Shown here: positions 1-7,541 of the stretch, piece after piece | Layout: each line of letters begins with the position of its first letter | Position numbering within the stretch: position 1 is the first letter of the stretch | NCBI RefSeq assembly: GCF_000308615.1 | Contig: NZ_BAGB01000170.1 | Coordinates: 1-64,000 of the forward strand | Direction of reading: 5' to 3' | From: Nocardia jiangxiensis NBRC 101359 | Lineage (GTDB): Bacteria; Actinomycetota; Actinomycetes; Mycobacteriales; Mycobacteriaceae | DNA length: 64,000 bases | The notes under the pieces: generated by a model | Told to the model about the DNA's origin: nothing | The model's input: the letters and a program-made list of their open reading frames with translations, nothing else | Database searches by the model: none | Program-made: the position numbers and the translations under genes

Positions 1-67
1 TCTATCCGCCCCGACTGCACTTCCCCCATCATCCTCATACTTGCCGCCCTCAGCGGAAGACGGCCGG

Positions 68-113
68 GTCAAGGGCGGGTTTTCCCTTGACGCGGTTGTC
101 TGGAGCGAGACAA
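68..113. repeat. Two adjacent perfect stem-loops
   Basis: The first stem pairs GTCAAGGG (68-75) with CCCTTGAC (84-91) around an 8-base loop. The second pairs TTGTCT (96-101) with AGACAA (108-113) around a 6-base loop. Both are perfect. They lie 60 bases upstream of a 12-bp palindrome TTCATGCATGAA (177-188). There is no T-run to mark a terminator, so a role in single-stranded DNA processing or regulation is as likely. Confidence 0.55.
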
Positions 114-380
114 TCAGGCAATGAGGAGGGTGGGGGATTCTTGCGTAACCACGCCTGGACCAGCCGAATGTCCGGTTTCATGCATGAATTTGAGGCGGAT
201 TCGGAACCACAGCCGGTTGACCGGGCTGGGTGTCGGCGGATCCGTGATCGGCTGCGGGAGGTAAGCCGGGTACGGCTCTCGTCGTGCCCACACTGCTCGG
301 TCGTTGAATTACGTGGCCAGATAGGAACAGTCAGCGGTGCTACCACGTCGCCAGAGCGGGGCCGACGTGCCCAACGCTCC

Positions 381-462
381 CCGCCTGCCGGAGCGAAGCG
401 GAGGCCGGCGGGTTGTGCGGTGCCGCGCGGCGGCACCGCTCCGGCGGCGCGCCAGCGCCGCC
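381..462. repeat. Cluster of three GC-rich hairpins
   Basis: Three stem-loops follow one another. The first is a 9-bp stem with one mismatch (381-389 with 403-411). The second is GTGCCG/CGGCAC (420-425 with 431-436). The third is a perfect 8-bp stem GGCGGCGC/GCGCCGCC with a 4-base loop (443-462). A 10-bp palindrome CCTATATAGG (469-478) comes next. This density in a non-coding part of a rolling-circle element suggests an sso, clt or oriT-like site (inference). Confidence 0.5.
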
Positions 463-663
463 CTTGATCCTATATAGGCCAATTCGGCAGCAACCGCGCT
501 GGGAAGTGAGCGGTCGAAATTGGCCGGGACGGCTGGAGTCGTCCAAAGCTGAGCATGAATCGGACAGCCCCGCGCTTCGAGGCGGTCCGGAATAGGTGGC
601 GCACGAAGGTTTGTGTCCATATATCCGACTAGGCTGACGTGGCCTGAATTCGGTGATACAGTT

Positions 664-677
664 GGTGGATAGCCACC
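664..677. promoter_or_regulatory. Operator palindrome upstream of the XRE-Nudix gene
   Basis: GGTGGATAGCCACC differs at one base from the perfect palindrome GGTGGCTAGCCACC found at 3283-3296. It ends 20 bases before the ATG at 698. The same motif at two separate promoters of the element argues for one shared element-encoded regulator. Confidence 0.65.
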
Positions 678-697
678 ATGCGAAAGGATCGCGCCCG

Positions 698-2080
698 ATG
701 TCGAACACCAAGCATGAGTCGAGACTCAGTGACGTACTCAGGGCGTATATGAGGGCGCACGGACTTACCCAGCACAGCGAGATGGCTAAAGTGCTGGGCG
801 TAGATCGAACATTGGTATCGAAGTACCTGAGCGGAACGAGAGTTTGTCGGGATGTTGACCAGCTTCGGCGCTTTGCTGAGGCGATGGATCTGCCCCCGGA
901 AACCTTCGGTTTGATCAGCCCTTCGGATGTTGCTCAGGCTGAGCGCGATGAAGCTGTGACGGAATGGCGATTGGTCCGCCAGACACTGAATCGGAACCGC
1001 CATGCTTTGACTGCTGCCGCTGCTCGGCTCTACTGGGATGTGATTCCCATTGAGGGAACGACGTGCATTACTCGACCTGGCTGGCTTGCACCGAACCCAG
1101 TTGACCTCGAGACGATTGAGCTGGGCTTCGATGCGGATGCTCCCGATCCCGAGATCAACGGTGGTGAAGTCGAGTCGGAAGCGTATCGGCCGCCCCGGCC
1201 AAACGGTGACAGGTACTCACGTTACAGCCAGGCCGTCCGGGCGATTGCTCAGCCTGCGCTGTTCGAAAATCGCACTTCGTACCGACTTCTCGACGTGGAT
1301 TTCAGCGCCGCTGGTGGCCGGATGGGATTCGGTTTGACCACGTATTTCGATATGGTAGATGTGTGCGAGGTTCTAGCGCACGAGACTTCTTCCGTGTGGA
1401 TTTCGAAGCAGCGTAGCCGGTTTGACATCGAGGAATTGCCCTTTCGTCGACGGGTCGGTGATCTATTTGATCCTCGGCGACGCGCAATCTTGCCCAGTAT
1501 CAATACGTTGACTATCCGTCGAGGATCGGAGGGTGACACGTTCTTCCTGCATCGCCGTGGGACTGGGTCGGTTACGCTTGCGGCTGGATTGACCCACATT
1601 ATCCCGGCTGGGGTTTTTCAACCTGCGGCTATCGGCCAAGCTAACATCTCGCGTGATTTCAGCCTTTGGCGGAATATGCTGCGTGAATTCTCGGAGGAAT
1701 TCCTCGACGCTCCGGAGCATGACGGTAGTAGTGGAACCCCGGTGAACTATGACGTTGAGCCTTTCCGAACCCTGACGGAAGGGAGGCAGGCTGGAAAGGT
1801 TCGCGCGTGGTGTTTCGGTGTCGGGCTCGATCCGCTGGCCCCTGCCGGTGAGATCTTGACGACGGTGGTTGTCGATGCCGATGTCTTTGATGCCGCGTTC
1901 CCGACGATCGCTCCTCGTAACGCTGAGGGGGAGCTGTATCCCTCGGACGCCGGAACGGTTGGGATCGGTTGGACTGATTCCAATGTGCGCCAAGCGCTCT
2001 ACCGCGAGCCGTTGGCTGCTGCTGCGGCGGCCTGCATCTCTCTTACCTGGAAGCACCGTGATGTTCTGCTGCCCGGATGA
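698..2080 (+). CDS. XRE-family regulator with C-terminal Nudix-like domain
   Basis: A 460-residue protein that pairs a lambda-repressor-type helix-turn-helix (about residues 10-60, including QHSEMAKVLGVDRTLVSKYL) with a long C-terminal region. That region contains REFSEEFLD at about residue 329, matching the REUXEEXGU core of a Nudix box, preceded by strand-rich sequence with HRRGTG and a GVF turn. The first half of the Nudix box (GX5E) is not obvious, so hydrolase activity is doubtful and ligand sensing is more likely. The start is set at ATG 698 with AAAGGA upstream; an in-frame ATG at 653 lacks a ribosome site. The gene is read just ahead of an SDR epimerase, and a likely operator lies at 664-677. 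Base composition is low in GC. The domain reading is by motif only. Confidence 0.7.
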   Translation: MSNTKHESRLSDVLRAYMRAHGLTQHSEMAKVLGVDRTLVSKYLSGTRVCRDVDQLRRFAEAMDLPPETFGLISPSDVAQAERDEAVTEWRLVRQTLNRNRHALTAAAARLYWDVIPIEGTTCITRPGWLAPNPVDLETIELGFDADAPDPEINGGEVESEAYRPPRPNGDRYSRYSQAVRAIAQPALFENRTSYRLLDVDFSAAGGRMGFGLTTYFDMVDVCEVLAHETSSVWISKQRSRFDIEELPFRRRVGDLFDPRRRAILPSINTLTIRRGSEGDTFFLHRRGTGSVTLAAGLTHIIPAGVFQPAAIGQANISRDFSLWRNMLREFSEEFLDAPEHDGSSGTPVNYDVEPFRTLTEGRQAGKVRAWCFGVGLDPLAPAGEILTTVVVDADVFDAAFPTIAPRNAEGELYPSDAGTVGIGWTDSNVRQALYREPLAAAAAACISLTWKHRDVLLPG

Positions 2081-2092
2081 CATGATGATGGT

Positions 2093-3004
2093 GTGCGCGT
2101 ACTGGTGACCGGGGCGAACGGCTATGTTGGCCGCGCCGTTGTGAAAGCGTTGAGTCTCGTCGGCCACGATCCCGTGGCTATGGTGCGCTCACACGGTGGC
2201 GATGTCTCGGGCGCCAGCGCAATTCGGGTTGCTGATCTGCTGGACAGGCAGTCGCTGCGTCGGGCGGTAGAGGGCGTTGACGCTGTCTGTCACTTGGCGG
2301 GTCTGACGAGGGCCCGTGAGTCCTTCGCCAACCCGATTCGCTATTTCGAGGTAAACACCGCTGGAACGATCGCGCTACTCGATGCGATGAACCGCGCTGG
2401 TGTACACCAAATCGTATTCGCCTCGACCGGTGCAATTTACGGTAGCCCTGATCGCCAACCGATGACGGAAGACCTTCCGTCGGCACCGCCGCATCCGTAT
2501 GCGAGCAGCAAGCTTGCCGCTGAGCTTGCGATCGAAGCACAGTGCGGCACTGGGGATTTGGCGGCTGTGGTCGTTCGGCTGTTGAATGTGGCGGGTGGTG
2601 ATGACGGCGATCCGACCCGGCTTGTACCTCGGATACTTGCCGCAATCACAAACAATTCCGACTTTGCAGTGAACGGCAACGGCACAGCCGTGCGCGACTA
2701 CTTACACATTGCTGATGCAGCTGATGCATTTGCGGCAAGTGTCGATCATCTTCCGGCGGCGGGTCAGGTAGCGACATACAACGTCGGCAGCGGTTCCGGA
2801 AGCAGCGTCGCCGAGGTGATCGCCGCCGCAGAACGCGTTACAGGGCAACACGTTTCGGTTGTACGTCGGCCTGCTGCGGCAGAGCCTCAAGTTCTGATCA
2901 GTGATCCATCACGAGCGATCGTAGAATTGGAGTGGGAACCTCGCCGTTCGAGCATCGACACGATTGTCGGCGACGCGTGGGCGGCAATGCCTGCTGCCCA
3001 GTAA
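2093..3004 (+). CDS. NAD-dependent epimerase/dehydratase (extended SDR)
   Basis: A 303-residue extended short-chain dehydrogenase. The Rossmann glycine motif GANGYVG (residues 6-12) binds NAD(P). The catalytic Tyr-Lys pair is in PYASSK, and RDYLH with the downstream GSGSG region is typical of nucleotide-sugar epimerases. GTG 2093 is the only usable start because the preceding in-frame stop is that of the upstream gene, 12 bases away, so the two genes are co-transcribed. Its substrate cannot be read from sequence. Pairing with an HTH-Nudix protein hints that the regulator senses a nucleotide-sugar or NAD-type product (inference). Confidence 0.85.
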   Translation: MRVLVTGANGYVGRAVVKALSLVGHDPVAMVRSHGGDVSGASAIRVADLLDRQSLRRAVEGVDAVCHLAGLTRARESFANPIRYFEVNTAGTIALLDAMNRAGVHQIVFASTGAIYGSPDRQPMTEDLPSAPPHPYASSKLAAELAIEAQCGTGDLAAVVVRLLNVAGGDDGDPTRLVPRILAAITNNSDFAVNGNGTAVRDYLHIADAADAFAASVDHLPAAGQVATYNVGSGSGSSVAEVIAAAERVTGQHVSVVRRPAAAEPQVLISDPSRAIVELEWEPRRSSIDTIVGDAWAAMPAAQ

Positions 3005-3007
3005 GTC

Positions 3008-3226
3008 TCACTCCTTCGAAGGCGAGCTTTGGTCGACTGCCTTGTCGACGTTCGCGTCTGGTGGGCGCGCCGGAAATGTATCGGTCTCACCGGCTAGCCA
3101 GCGCAAGAAGTCGATGATGTGCGCGTTCATATTTGAGCCCGTTCGCTGTACCGCGTCCTGAGCTCGTCGGTATAGCTCAGGGTCCGGTCGATAGACGCGC
3201 GCTGGGTGCTGATGCTTGCTCGGCAT
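3008..3226 (-). CDS. Ribbon-helix-helix DNA-binding protein, candidate repressor
   Basis: A 72-residue protein whose first 50 residues fit a ribbon-helix-helix fold: a short strand (RVYRPD), helix 1 (PELYRRAQDAVQRTG), a turn, and helix 2 (NAHIIDFLRWLAGE). The C-terminal 20 residues are polar. The start is put at ATG 3226 (an in-frame ATG at 3238 adds four residues); neither has a strong ribosome site, so translation may be leaderless. The gene points away from the rep-xis-int operon, and the shared intergenic region carries two copies of a 12-bp palindrome. That is the standard layout of an autorepressor that also controls the divergent operon. Binding to these sites is inferred. Confidence 0.7.
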   Translation of the reverse strand: MPSKHQHPARVYRPDPELYRRAQDAVQRTGSNMNAHIIDFLRWLAGETDTFPARPPDANVDKAVDQSSPSKE

Positions 3227-3244
3227 ACATATCAGCATGTCACG

Positions 3245-3296
3245 GTGGCTAGCCACGCGTCCACATATGCGGTATAGTTGGAGGTGGCTAGCCACC
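3245..3296. promoter_or_regulatory. Twin operator palindromes in a divergent promoter
   Basis: GTGGCTAGCCAC occurs at 3245-3256 and, extended to the perfect 14-mer GGTGGCTAGCCACC, at 3283-3296, with centres 39 bp apart. A TATAGT hexamer (3273-3278) lies between them. The sites sit between the leftward RHH gene and the rightward rep operon. A third copy lies at 664-677, and the inner octamer GGCTAGCC recurs at 3092-3099 inside the RHH gene. Confidence 0.75.
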
Positions 3297-3384
3297 CTGA
3301 CCTGCTGTGACAGATCGTCACGTTCGGTGGCTCGATAGCCGGTCAAGCTGAAATCAGCCAATCAAGAACTACGCGGAGGTCGTC

Positions 3385-3927
3385 ATGCAGGCTCAGCAGA
3401 TTTCATCGGTGGAGGTCCTGCGCCCGTCTCGGTTGAACTACGCGGGGTGGTGCATGTGGTGCACGGAGCGGTATTGCGCGAATCTGCGTTGCGTCGAGTT
3501 GCATGCTCGCTCGGTGTGGGAGGTGTGCTCGGAGTGCGAGGGCTCGGAGTCGTCGGATCGGGCGACCGCTGAGCGGTGCTTGAACTGCGTGGGCGGCTTG
3601 ACGGACGTGACCCCGATTTCTCCGAGCCTCTCCGTGGTCCCGGATGCCCCGGATGACGAATCCGGCTGGTACGTCGTTGATCCGGAGGCGCGTCGGGTGG
3701 CTGAGCAGGAAGCGGCGACCCGGGCCCGGTTGCACGGGGTGAATACCCGCGAGGAGTACGAGGCTGCGGGTCTGGTGCCTCGGGTGTGGGTGGATGAGTG
3801 GGACTACGCGGCGGGCTGCCCGAAGTCGGTGAGCGGTGCGCGTAGCTACCAGGAGGGCCCGAAGGTGGTCGACGCGGATTACCGCCCGGCTGCCGGTATG
3901 GCGCATGTTCGCGGCTGGGGGCTGTGA
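3385..3927 (+). CDS. Unrecognised cysteine-rich protein, first gene of the rep operon
   Basis: A 180-residue protein I do not recognise. The N-terminal 75 residues hold four short cysteine pairs (CMWC, CANLRC, CSEC, CLNC), enough for two zinc sites. The remainder is acidic and tryptophan/tyrosine-containing, with no membrane segment. The start ATG 3385 follows GGAGG at the proper distance. It opens a tightly packed operon (3-base gap to the next gene) leading to rep, xis and int. In pSAM2 the equivalent position upstream of rep-xis-int is under the activator Pra, so a regulatory role is possible but unproven. Confidence 0.7.
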   Translation: MQAQQISSVEVLRPSRLNYAGWCMWCTERYCANLRCVELHARSVWEVCSECEGSESSDRATAERCLNCVGGLTDVTPISPSLSVVPDAPDDESGWYVVDPEARRVAEQEAATRARLHGVNTREEYEAAGLVPRVWVDEWDYAAGCPKSVSGARSYQEGPKVVDADYRPAAGMAHVRGWGL

Positions 3928-3930
3928 CCG

Positions 3931-4149
3931 ATGGCGGGGAAGGCGAGGAAACCCCAAGGGCAGCAGGAGAGTTCGAGCGCTGCCCTTCGCGGGAAGCGGC
4001 GTTCGGCTTGTCGGTCGGTTGTCTCGGCTGAGGCCCGCGAGTTTCAGGATGCATTGAGGGAGGCGTTGACTGCGCGGGCGCGGGCTTTCGATCGTCGAGC
4101 GGCTGCGGCCGTGGACTGGGATATCGACGGCTCGGATGTGTGGTACTGA
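3931..4149 (+). CDS. Small basic protein, unknown function
   Basis: A 72-residue protein, strongly basic in its first 30 residues and ending in an acidic tail (WDIDGSDVWY). The middle is a likely amphipathic helix rich in Ala, Arg and Glu. ATG 3931 comes three bases after the stop of the previous gene, and the stop TGA overlaps the ATG of rep by one base (TGATG), so translation is probably coupled to rep. Small basic proteins at this position often accompany rolling-circle initiators. I recognise no family. Confidence 0.6.
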   Translation: MAGKARKPQGQQESSSAALRGKRRSACRSVVSAEAREFQDALREALTARARAFDRRAAAAVDWDIDGSDVWY

Positions 4150-5822
4150 TGACCAATTCTATTGTGACTGACCTGGATTCGCGTCGTCGAACGGCAGCGG
4201 AGCAACGGGCTATTCCGAACCTTCCCGAGATCGCTCAGGAGATGGCCGACCAGCACGGGGTGTGCAAGCGGCCGTTGCCTATGCGGTCGTTCGATCAGTC
4301 CTCGGGAGAGATGAAATACGTTGGCGTGCCGTGTAAGTCGACGCTGGAGTGTGTGTGTCCGGCGTGTGCAGGGCGCGCTCTGGCGCTGCGGCGTCATCAA
4401 GCCCGTGAGGGATGGCACATCCAGGAGGAACCAGTGGATCACAAGCGCAAACCCACCGCCCACGAGATCGAGATCATCGAGGCGCGGTCGGTGTTGCAAG
4501 CGGACTACGACCAGGCCAAGGAGGACGGCGACGAGGACGTGATGGCCGGTATCCGGGAGGTTGTCGCGGACCTGGATGCGGAGCTGCGCGAGGCTGGCGT
4601 GAAGGGCCCGTTCCCGCCGCTGGACCCCAAACCGCGTGCCGCGCGGAAACGTTCGACCAGGCGGCGGCAGGAGGCTCCGAACCTGCCCAAGGCGAAGGCG
4701 TCCAACTCCACGATCGGACGTGAGTACGCGGGCAAGTACCGGCCCTCGTTGTTCTTGACCCTGACTCTGCCCTCGTACGGTCGCGTGCATCCGGACGGGG
4801 CCCCGGTGAATCCGGACACCTACGACTATCGGCGTGCGGCCCGCGACATTGTGCACTTCGCGGCCCTGTTCGACCGCTTCGTCCAGAACTACCGGCGGGT
4901 GTCCGGTCGCAAGGTCCAGTACTTCGCCACGGTGGAGCCTCAGCGGCGCGGGGCCCCGCATATCCACATGGGTGTTCGTGGCACCGATCCGCGGGCGATG
5001 ATCCGGCAGTTGACCGAAGCGACGTATCACCAGGTGTGGTGGCCGCACTTCGACCACGAGGTCTACAGCCCCGGCCACATGCCCCACTGGGACTACACCA
5101 CCTCGCGGTTCGTGGACCCGGACACCCATGAGCCGGTCCCGACCTTCGACGAGGTAATGAACCTGATGGACGAGGTAGACGACCTCGAGCCCGCGCACGT
5201 GGTGCGATTCGGACAGCAGGTCGACGTGAAGGGAATCCTCGGCGGCACGGAAGAGGCTGGCCGGCATATCGGGTACCTGACCAAGTACCTCACCAAGTCC
5301 ATCGGTGATGTCATCGAACCGCAGTCCAACCGCGCGGCCCGCCACTACGACCGGTTGCACGAGGAACTGTGCAAGACGCCGTGCTCGGAGACCTGCGCGG
5401 TGTGGTTCCGGTACGGCGTGGTTCCTGTGGGCGCCAACGCCAAGACCCAGCCGGGCCGATGCAGGGGCAAGGCGCATCGTCGGGACACTCTCGGCCTGCG
5501 CGGTCGTCGGGTGCTCGTGTCGCGCAAGTGGACCGGCAAGAACCTGACCGACCACAAGGCCGACCGGGTGGAGTTCGTCCGGCAACGGCTCGCTGAGGCG
5601 GGTATCGCACCACAGGACATCTCGCGGTTCCGGATCGCCCCGGCCGAACCAGGCGACCCGGATGTTCCTCCGCGCGAGTACCTGATCATGTCCATGGTCA
5701 GCGAGAAGATCCGGCAACGCTCGGAATACGACATCGCACGCATGGTGCCACCTGACCAAGATCATGATTCACGTGAAACCGTTGCGCCGCAACAGGATTC
5801 GGCCGATAAAGATGCGGCCTAG
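4149..5822 (+). CDS. repSA: RepSA-like rolling-circle replication initiator (HUH family)
   Basis: A 557-residue replication initiator of the pSAM2 RepSA type, expected to nick the double-strand origin of the excised circle. Near the N-terminus a CVCPAC cluster may bind zinc. The three rolling-circle motifs are in order: FLTLTL near residue 200 (motif I), PHIHMGV near residue 270 (the HUH metal site, here His-Ile-His), and YLTKYLTKS near residue 376 (motif III, with the nicking tyrosine). ATG 4149 overlaps the upstream stop; the in-frame GTG at 4140 is less likely. The gene is 11 bases from xis and in the same operon. In this family the origin usually lies within or next to rep. Confidence 0.88.
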   Translation: MTNSIVTDLDSRRRTAAEQRAIPNLPEIAQEMADQHGVCKRPLPMRSFDQSSGEMKYVGVPCKSTLECVCPACAGRALALRRHQAREGWHIQEEPVDHKRKPTAHEIEIIEARSVLQADYDQAKEDGDEDVMAGIREVVADLDAELREAGVKGPFPPLDPKPRAARKRSTRRRQEAPNLPKAKASNSTIGREYAGKYRPSLFLTLTLPSYGRVHPDGAPVNPDTYDYRRAARDIVHFAALFDRFVQNYRRVSGRKVQYFATVEPQRRGAPHIHMGVRGTDPRAMIRQLTEATYHQVWWPHFDHEVYSPGHMPHWDYTTSRFVDPDTHEPVPTFDEVMNLMDEVDDLEPAHVVRFGQQVDVKGILGGTEEAGRHIGYLTKYLTKSIGDVIEPQSNRAARHYDRLHEELCKTPCSETCAVWFRYGVVPVGANAKTQPGRCRGKAHRRDTLGLRGRRVLVSRKWTGKNLTDHKADRVEFVRQRLAEAGIAPQDISRFRIAPAEPGDPDVPPREYLIMSMVSEKIRQRSEYDIARMVPPDQDHDSRETVAPQQDSADKDAA

Positions 5823-5833
5823 GAGGTGATGAG

Positions 5834-6034
5834 GTGGGCGAGCAAGAGTGCTACACAACCGAACAGGTTGCAAAGCTGTTGAAGGTGGATGAGTCGAGCT
5901 TGCGTCGTTGGCGTACGGCATGCCCGCCGCAGGGTCCGGCGTTTGTCCAGTTGTCGGCGCGGGTGACTCGGTATATGCGGGCCGATGTCGATGCGTACTT
6001 GCAGCGCAATCGTGTTGATCCGATGGCGGCGTGA
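5834..6034 (+). CDS. xis: Excisionase (MerR-like helix-turn-helix)
   Basis: A 66-residue winged-helix excisionase. YTTEQVAKLLKVDESSLRRW is the typical first helix-turn-helix of AICE Xis proteins, followed by the VTRYMRADVDAYLQ segment. GTG 5834 is chosen because a near-perfect AGGAGGTGA (5821-5829) precedes it; this ribosome site overlaps the rep stop codon. The stop overlaps the integrase start, as in other xis-int pairs. Its role is to direct integrase towards excision. Confidence 0.88.
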   Translation: MGEQECYTTEQVAKLLKVDESSLRRWRTACPPQGPAFVQLSARVTRYMRADVDAYLQRNRVDPMAA

Positions 6035-7251
6035 TGGCTTCTGATCGGATTGACATGATCCCGCTCGGAGTCGAGATCCGGGCGGACATCGAGGAGCGGA
6101 AGCGGGCTACTCCCTTCCGTGCGCGTGTTCGGTGGACCGATCCGGCAACCAAGCGTCGGCCGTCCAAGTCGGAAGCCTTCGACACCCGCGAGGAGGCTGA
6201 GGAATGGGTGGACCGAATTCGGCGGGCAGCTGCGCGTGGTGTTGACCCGATGACTGCGACGGCCACGCTGAAGGACTACGGCCAGACCCATTGGGATACT
6301 GCGATGCGCGGCCTGGAGGAGAAGACGGTCGGTGACGCTTATCGGCCTGCCTGGGAACGGCGAATTGTTCCGGCAATTGGTCATCTGCCGGTGACCATGA
6401 TTACTGCGGGTGTGGCTGACCGGGCGGTCATGAACTGGATAGCCGAAGGGGTCAGCAAGTCGGCGGTCAAGAACGGATTGGCGGCGCTGTCCAGGGTCAT
6501 GGACCAGGCCGTCAGGGATGAGGTGATCGACCGGAATCGCGTCGAGGTCGTCGGGTGGCAGCGTCAGTATGAACGGTACGAGGATGAACTCGATGACCCG
6601 CGCTCGCTGGCTCTACCGGATTGGGCGACGTTGACCAGGCTGGCCGATTCGCTCGTCGCTGCGTCGTCGGACGGCTATCAGGGCTGGGGTGACGTGGTGA
6701 TCTTCGCGGCCTGCACCGCGGTGCGAATCGGGGAAGTGGCCGGATGCCGGGTCGGTGACATCGATACAACGGAGTGGGTCTGGCGATTGCGTCGGCAAAC
6801 GTCTCCCGGCCCCGGCGGGCTGGTGGACAAGGGCACGAAGGGCAAGCGGTCTCGGAAGGTTCCGATCATCGAGGACATTCGGCCGTTGGTGCTCAAGCGA
6901 ATTCAGGCCGCCAACAGTCGTCCGGACGCGCGGCTGTTCGTCGGTCCTCGGGGTGGCCGAATCCAAACCGGCGTGCTGCGCAAGGCAACTCACTGGCATG
7001 AGGTTGTGGCGAAACTGGGCTACGAACATCTGCGTCGGCACGATTTGAGGCACACCGGACTCACCTGGTTCGCCGATGCCGGGGTGCCGTTGCATCGGCT
7101 GCAGCAGATCGCCGGTCACACCGATCCCCGGATCACGCAGCGGTATCTGCACCCGGATATCGAGGCACTACAGAATGACGGCAACCTGCTCACAACCCAC
7201 CTGCGAGCGCCACAGCGGTCCCCAAATGGTCCCCAACTGCGAGTCGTGTGA
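6031..7251 (+). CDS. int: Tyrosine site-specific integrase
   Basis: A 406-residue phage-type integrase. The N-terminal third has an AP2-like arm-binding region and a SAM-like core-binding domain (about residues 75-170). The catalytic domain keeps Arg in AVRIGEVAG, the HDLRH box, the His of GHTD, and the nucleophile Tyr in ITQRYLH. The start is GTG 6031 or ATG 6034, both overlapping the xis stop. The gene ends 45 bases from the 3' end of tRNA-Pro, which is therefore its target. Confidence 0.93.
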   Translation: MMASDRIDMIPLGVEIRADIEERKRATPFRARVRWTDPATKRRPSKSEAFDTREEAEEWVDRIRRAAARGVDPMTATATLKDYGQTHWDTAMRGLEEKTVGDAYRPAWERRIVPAIGHLPVTMITAGVADRAVMNWIAEGVSKSAVKNGLAALSRVMDQAVRDEVIDRNRVEVVGWQRQYERYEDELDDPRSLALPDWATLTRLADSLVAASSDGYQGWGDVVIFAACTAVRIGEVAGCRVGDIDTTEWVWRLRRQTSPGPGGLVDKGTKGKRSRKVPIIEDIRPLVLKRIQAANSRPDARLFVGPRGGRIQTGVLRKATHWHEVVAKLGYEHLRRHDLRHTGLTWFADAGVPLHRLQQIAGHTDPRITQRYLHPDIEALQNDGNLLTTHLRAPQRSPNGPQLRVV

Positions 7252-7260
7252 AAACCGAGA

Positions 7261-7291
7261 AACCCTCTCCGACGCTGGTCAGAGAGGGTTT
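7261..7291. terminator. Bidirectional stem-loop terminator between int and tRNA-Pro
   Basis: AACCCTCTC (7261-7269) pairs with GAGAGGGTT (7282-7290) and is followed on the + strand by a run of T. It can end the int transcript from the left. Read from the other side, it also ends the tRNA transcript. Confidence 0.8.
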
Positions 7292-7296
7292 TTTGC

Positions 7297-7373
7297 TGGT
7301 CGGGCTGACAGGATTTGAACCTGCGACCACCTGACCCCCAGTCAGGTGCGCTACCAAGCTGCGCCACAGCCCG
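7297..7373 (-). tRNA. tRNA-Pro(GGG)
   Basis: A 77-nt cloverleaf on the minus strand. The acceptor stem pairs CGGGCTG with CAGCCCG, the D-arm contains AGCTTGGTAGC, the anticodon loop is CTGGGGG inside a CCTGA/TCAGG stem, and the T-arm has GGTTCAAATCC. The anticodon GGG reads proline codons. The CCA end is encoded (7297-7299). Its 3' half is the attachment site of the element on its left, so the element has restored the 3' end of the gene. Confidence 0.96.
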
Positions 7374-7541
7374 TGGCGTCCGCTTTCGCGGTGCTCGACG
7401 AGATTACCCCACCACCCCCCGGTTGGACCAAATCGGCACGCTACCGGGGCGGAGTCGGGCCGCACGACCCGTGTGAACAGGTGCGGCCACGCAGTCCGCG
7501 AGGGGCCTGGATCGTCGTGGCATCGGTGCGTCGGGGTGCGT

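Larger units (their letters stand above)
1..697. other. Non-coding, hairpin-rich control region of the element
   Basis: No convincing gene is seen in about 700 bases: the open frames on both strands lack ribosome binding sites and have arginine/proline-rich shadow compositions. The region holds several perfect inverted repeats (68-91, 96-113, 177-188, 420-436, 443-462, 469-478) and, at its end, a copy of the element's operator palindrome (664-677) just ahead of the first gene. In pSAM2-like elements such sequences serve as single-strand origins, transfer loci or promoters; which applies here is not known. Confidence 0.6.
1..7307. mobile_element. Right part of an integrated pSAM2/AICE-like element in tRNA-Pro
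   Basis: The module rep (HUH initiator), xis, int, directly against the 3' end of a tRNA gene, is the hallmark of actinomycete integrative and conjugative elements such as pSAM2. The integrase stops 45 bases before the encoded CCA end of tRNA-Pro(GGG), so the right attachment site must lie in the 3' half of that tRNA; its exact limit cannot be fixed here. No second copy of the tRNA 3' end is visible in bases 1-650, so the left end is outside the window. No FtsK-type tra gene is in the visible part. Bases 650-3000 are visibly less GC-rich than the chromosomal genes to the right, which fits acquired DNA. Confidence 0.85.

Noticed and set aside
87..467. 126-codon frame in the left non-coding region
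   Set aside because: Arg/Pro/Ser-rich, spans the hairpins and has no convincing ribosome site.
1..650. Second copy of the tRNA-Pro 3' end (left attachment site)
   Set aside because: No stretch resembling 7300-7340 is present; the left end must be outside the window.
4044..5765. Long antisense frame opposite rep
   Set aside because: The sense frame has all RepSA motifs; the antisense product is His/Arg/Val-rich without any domain.
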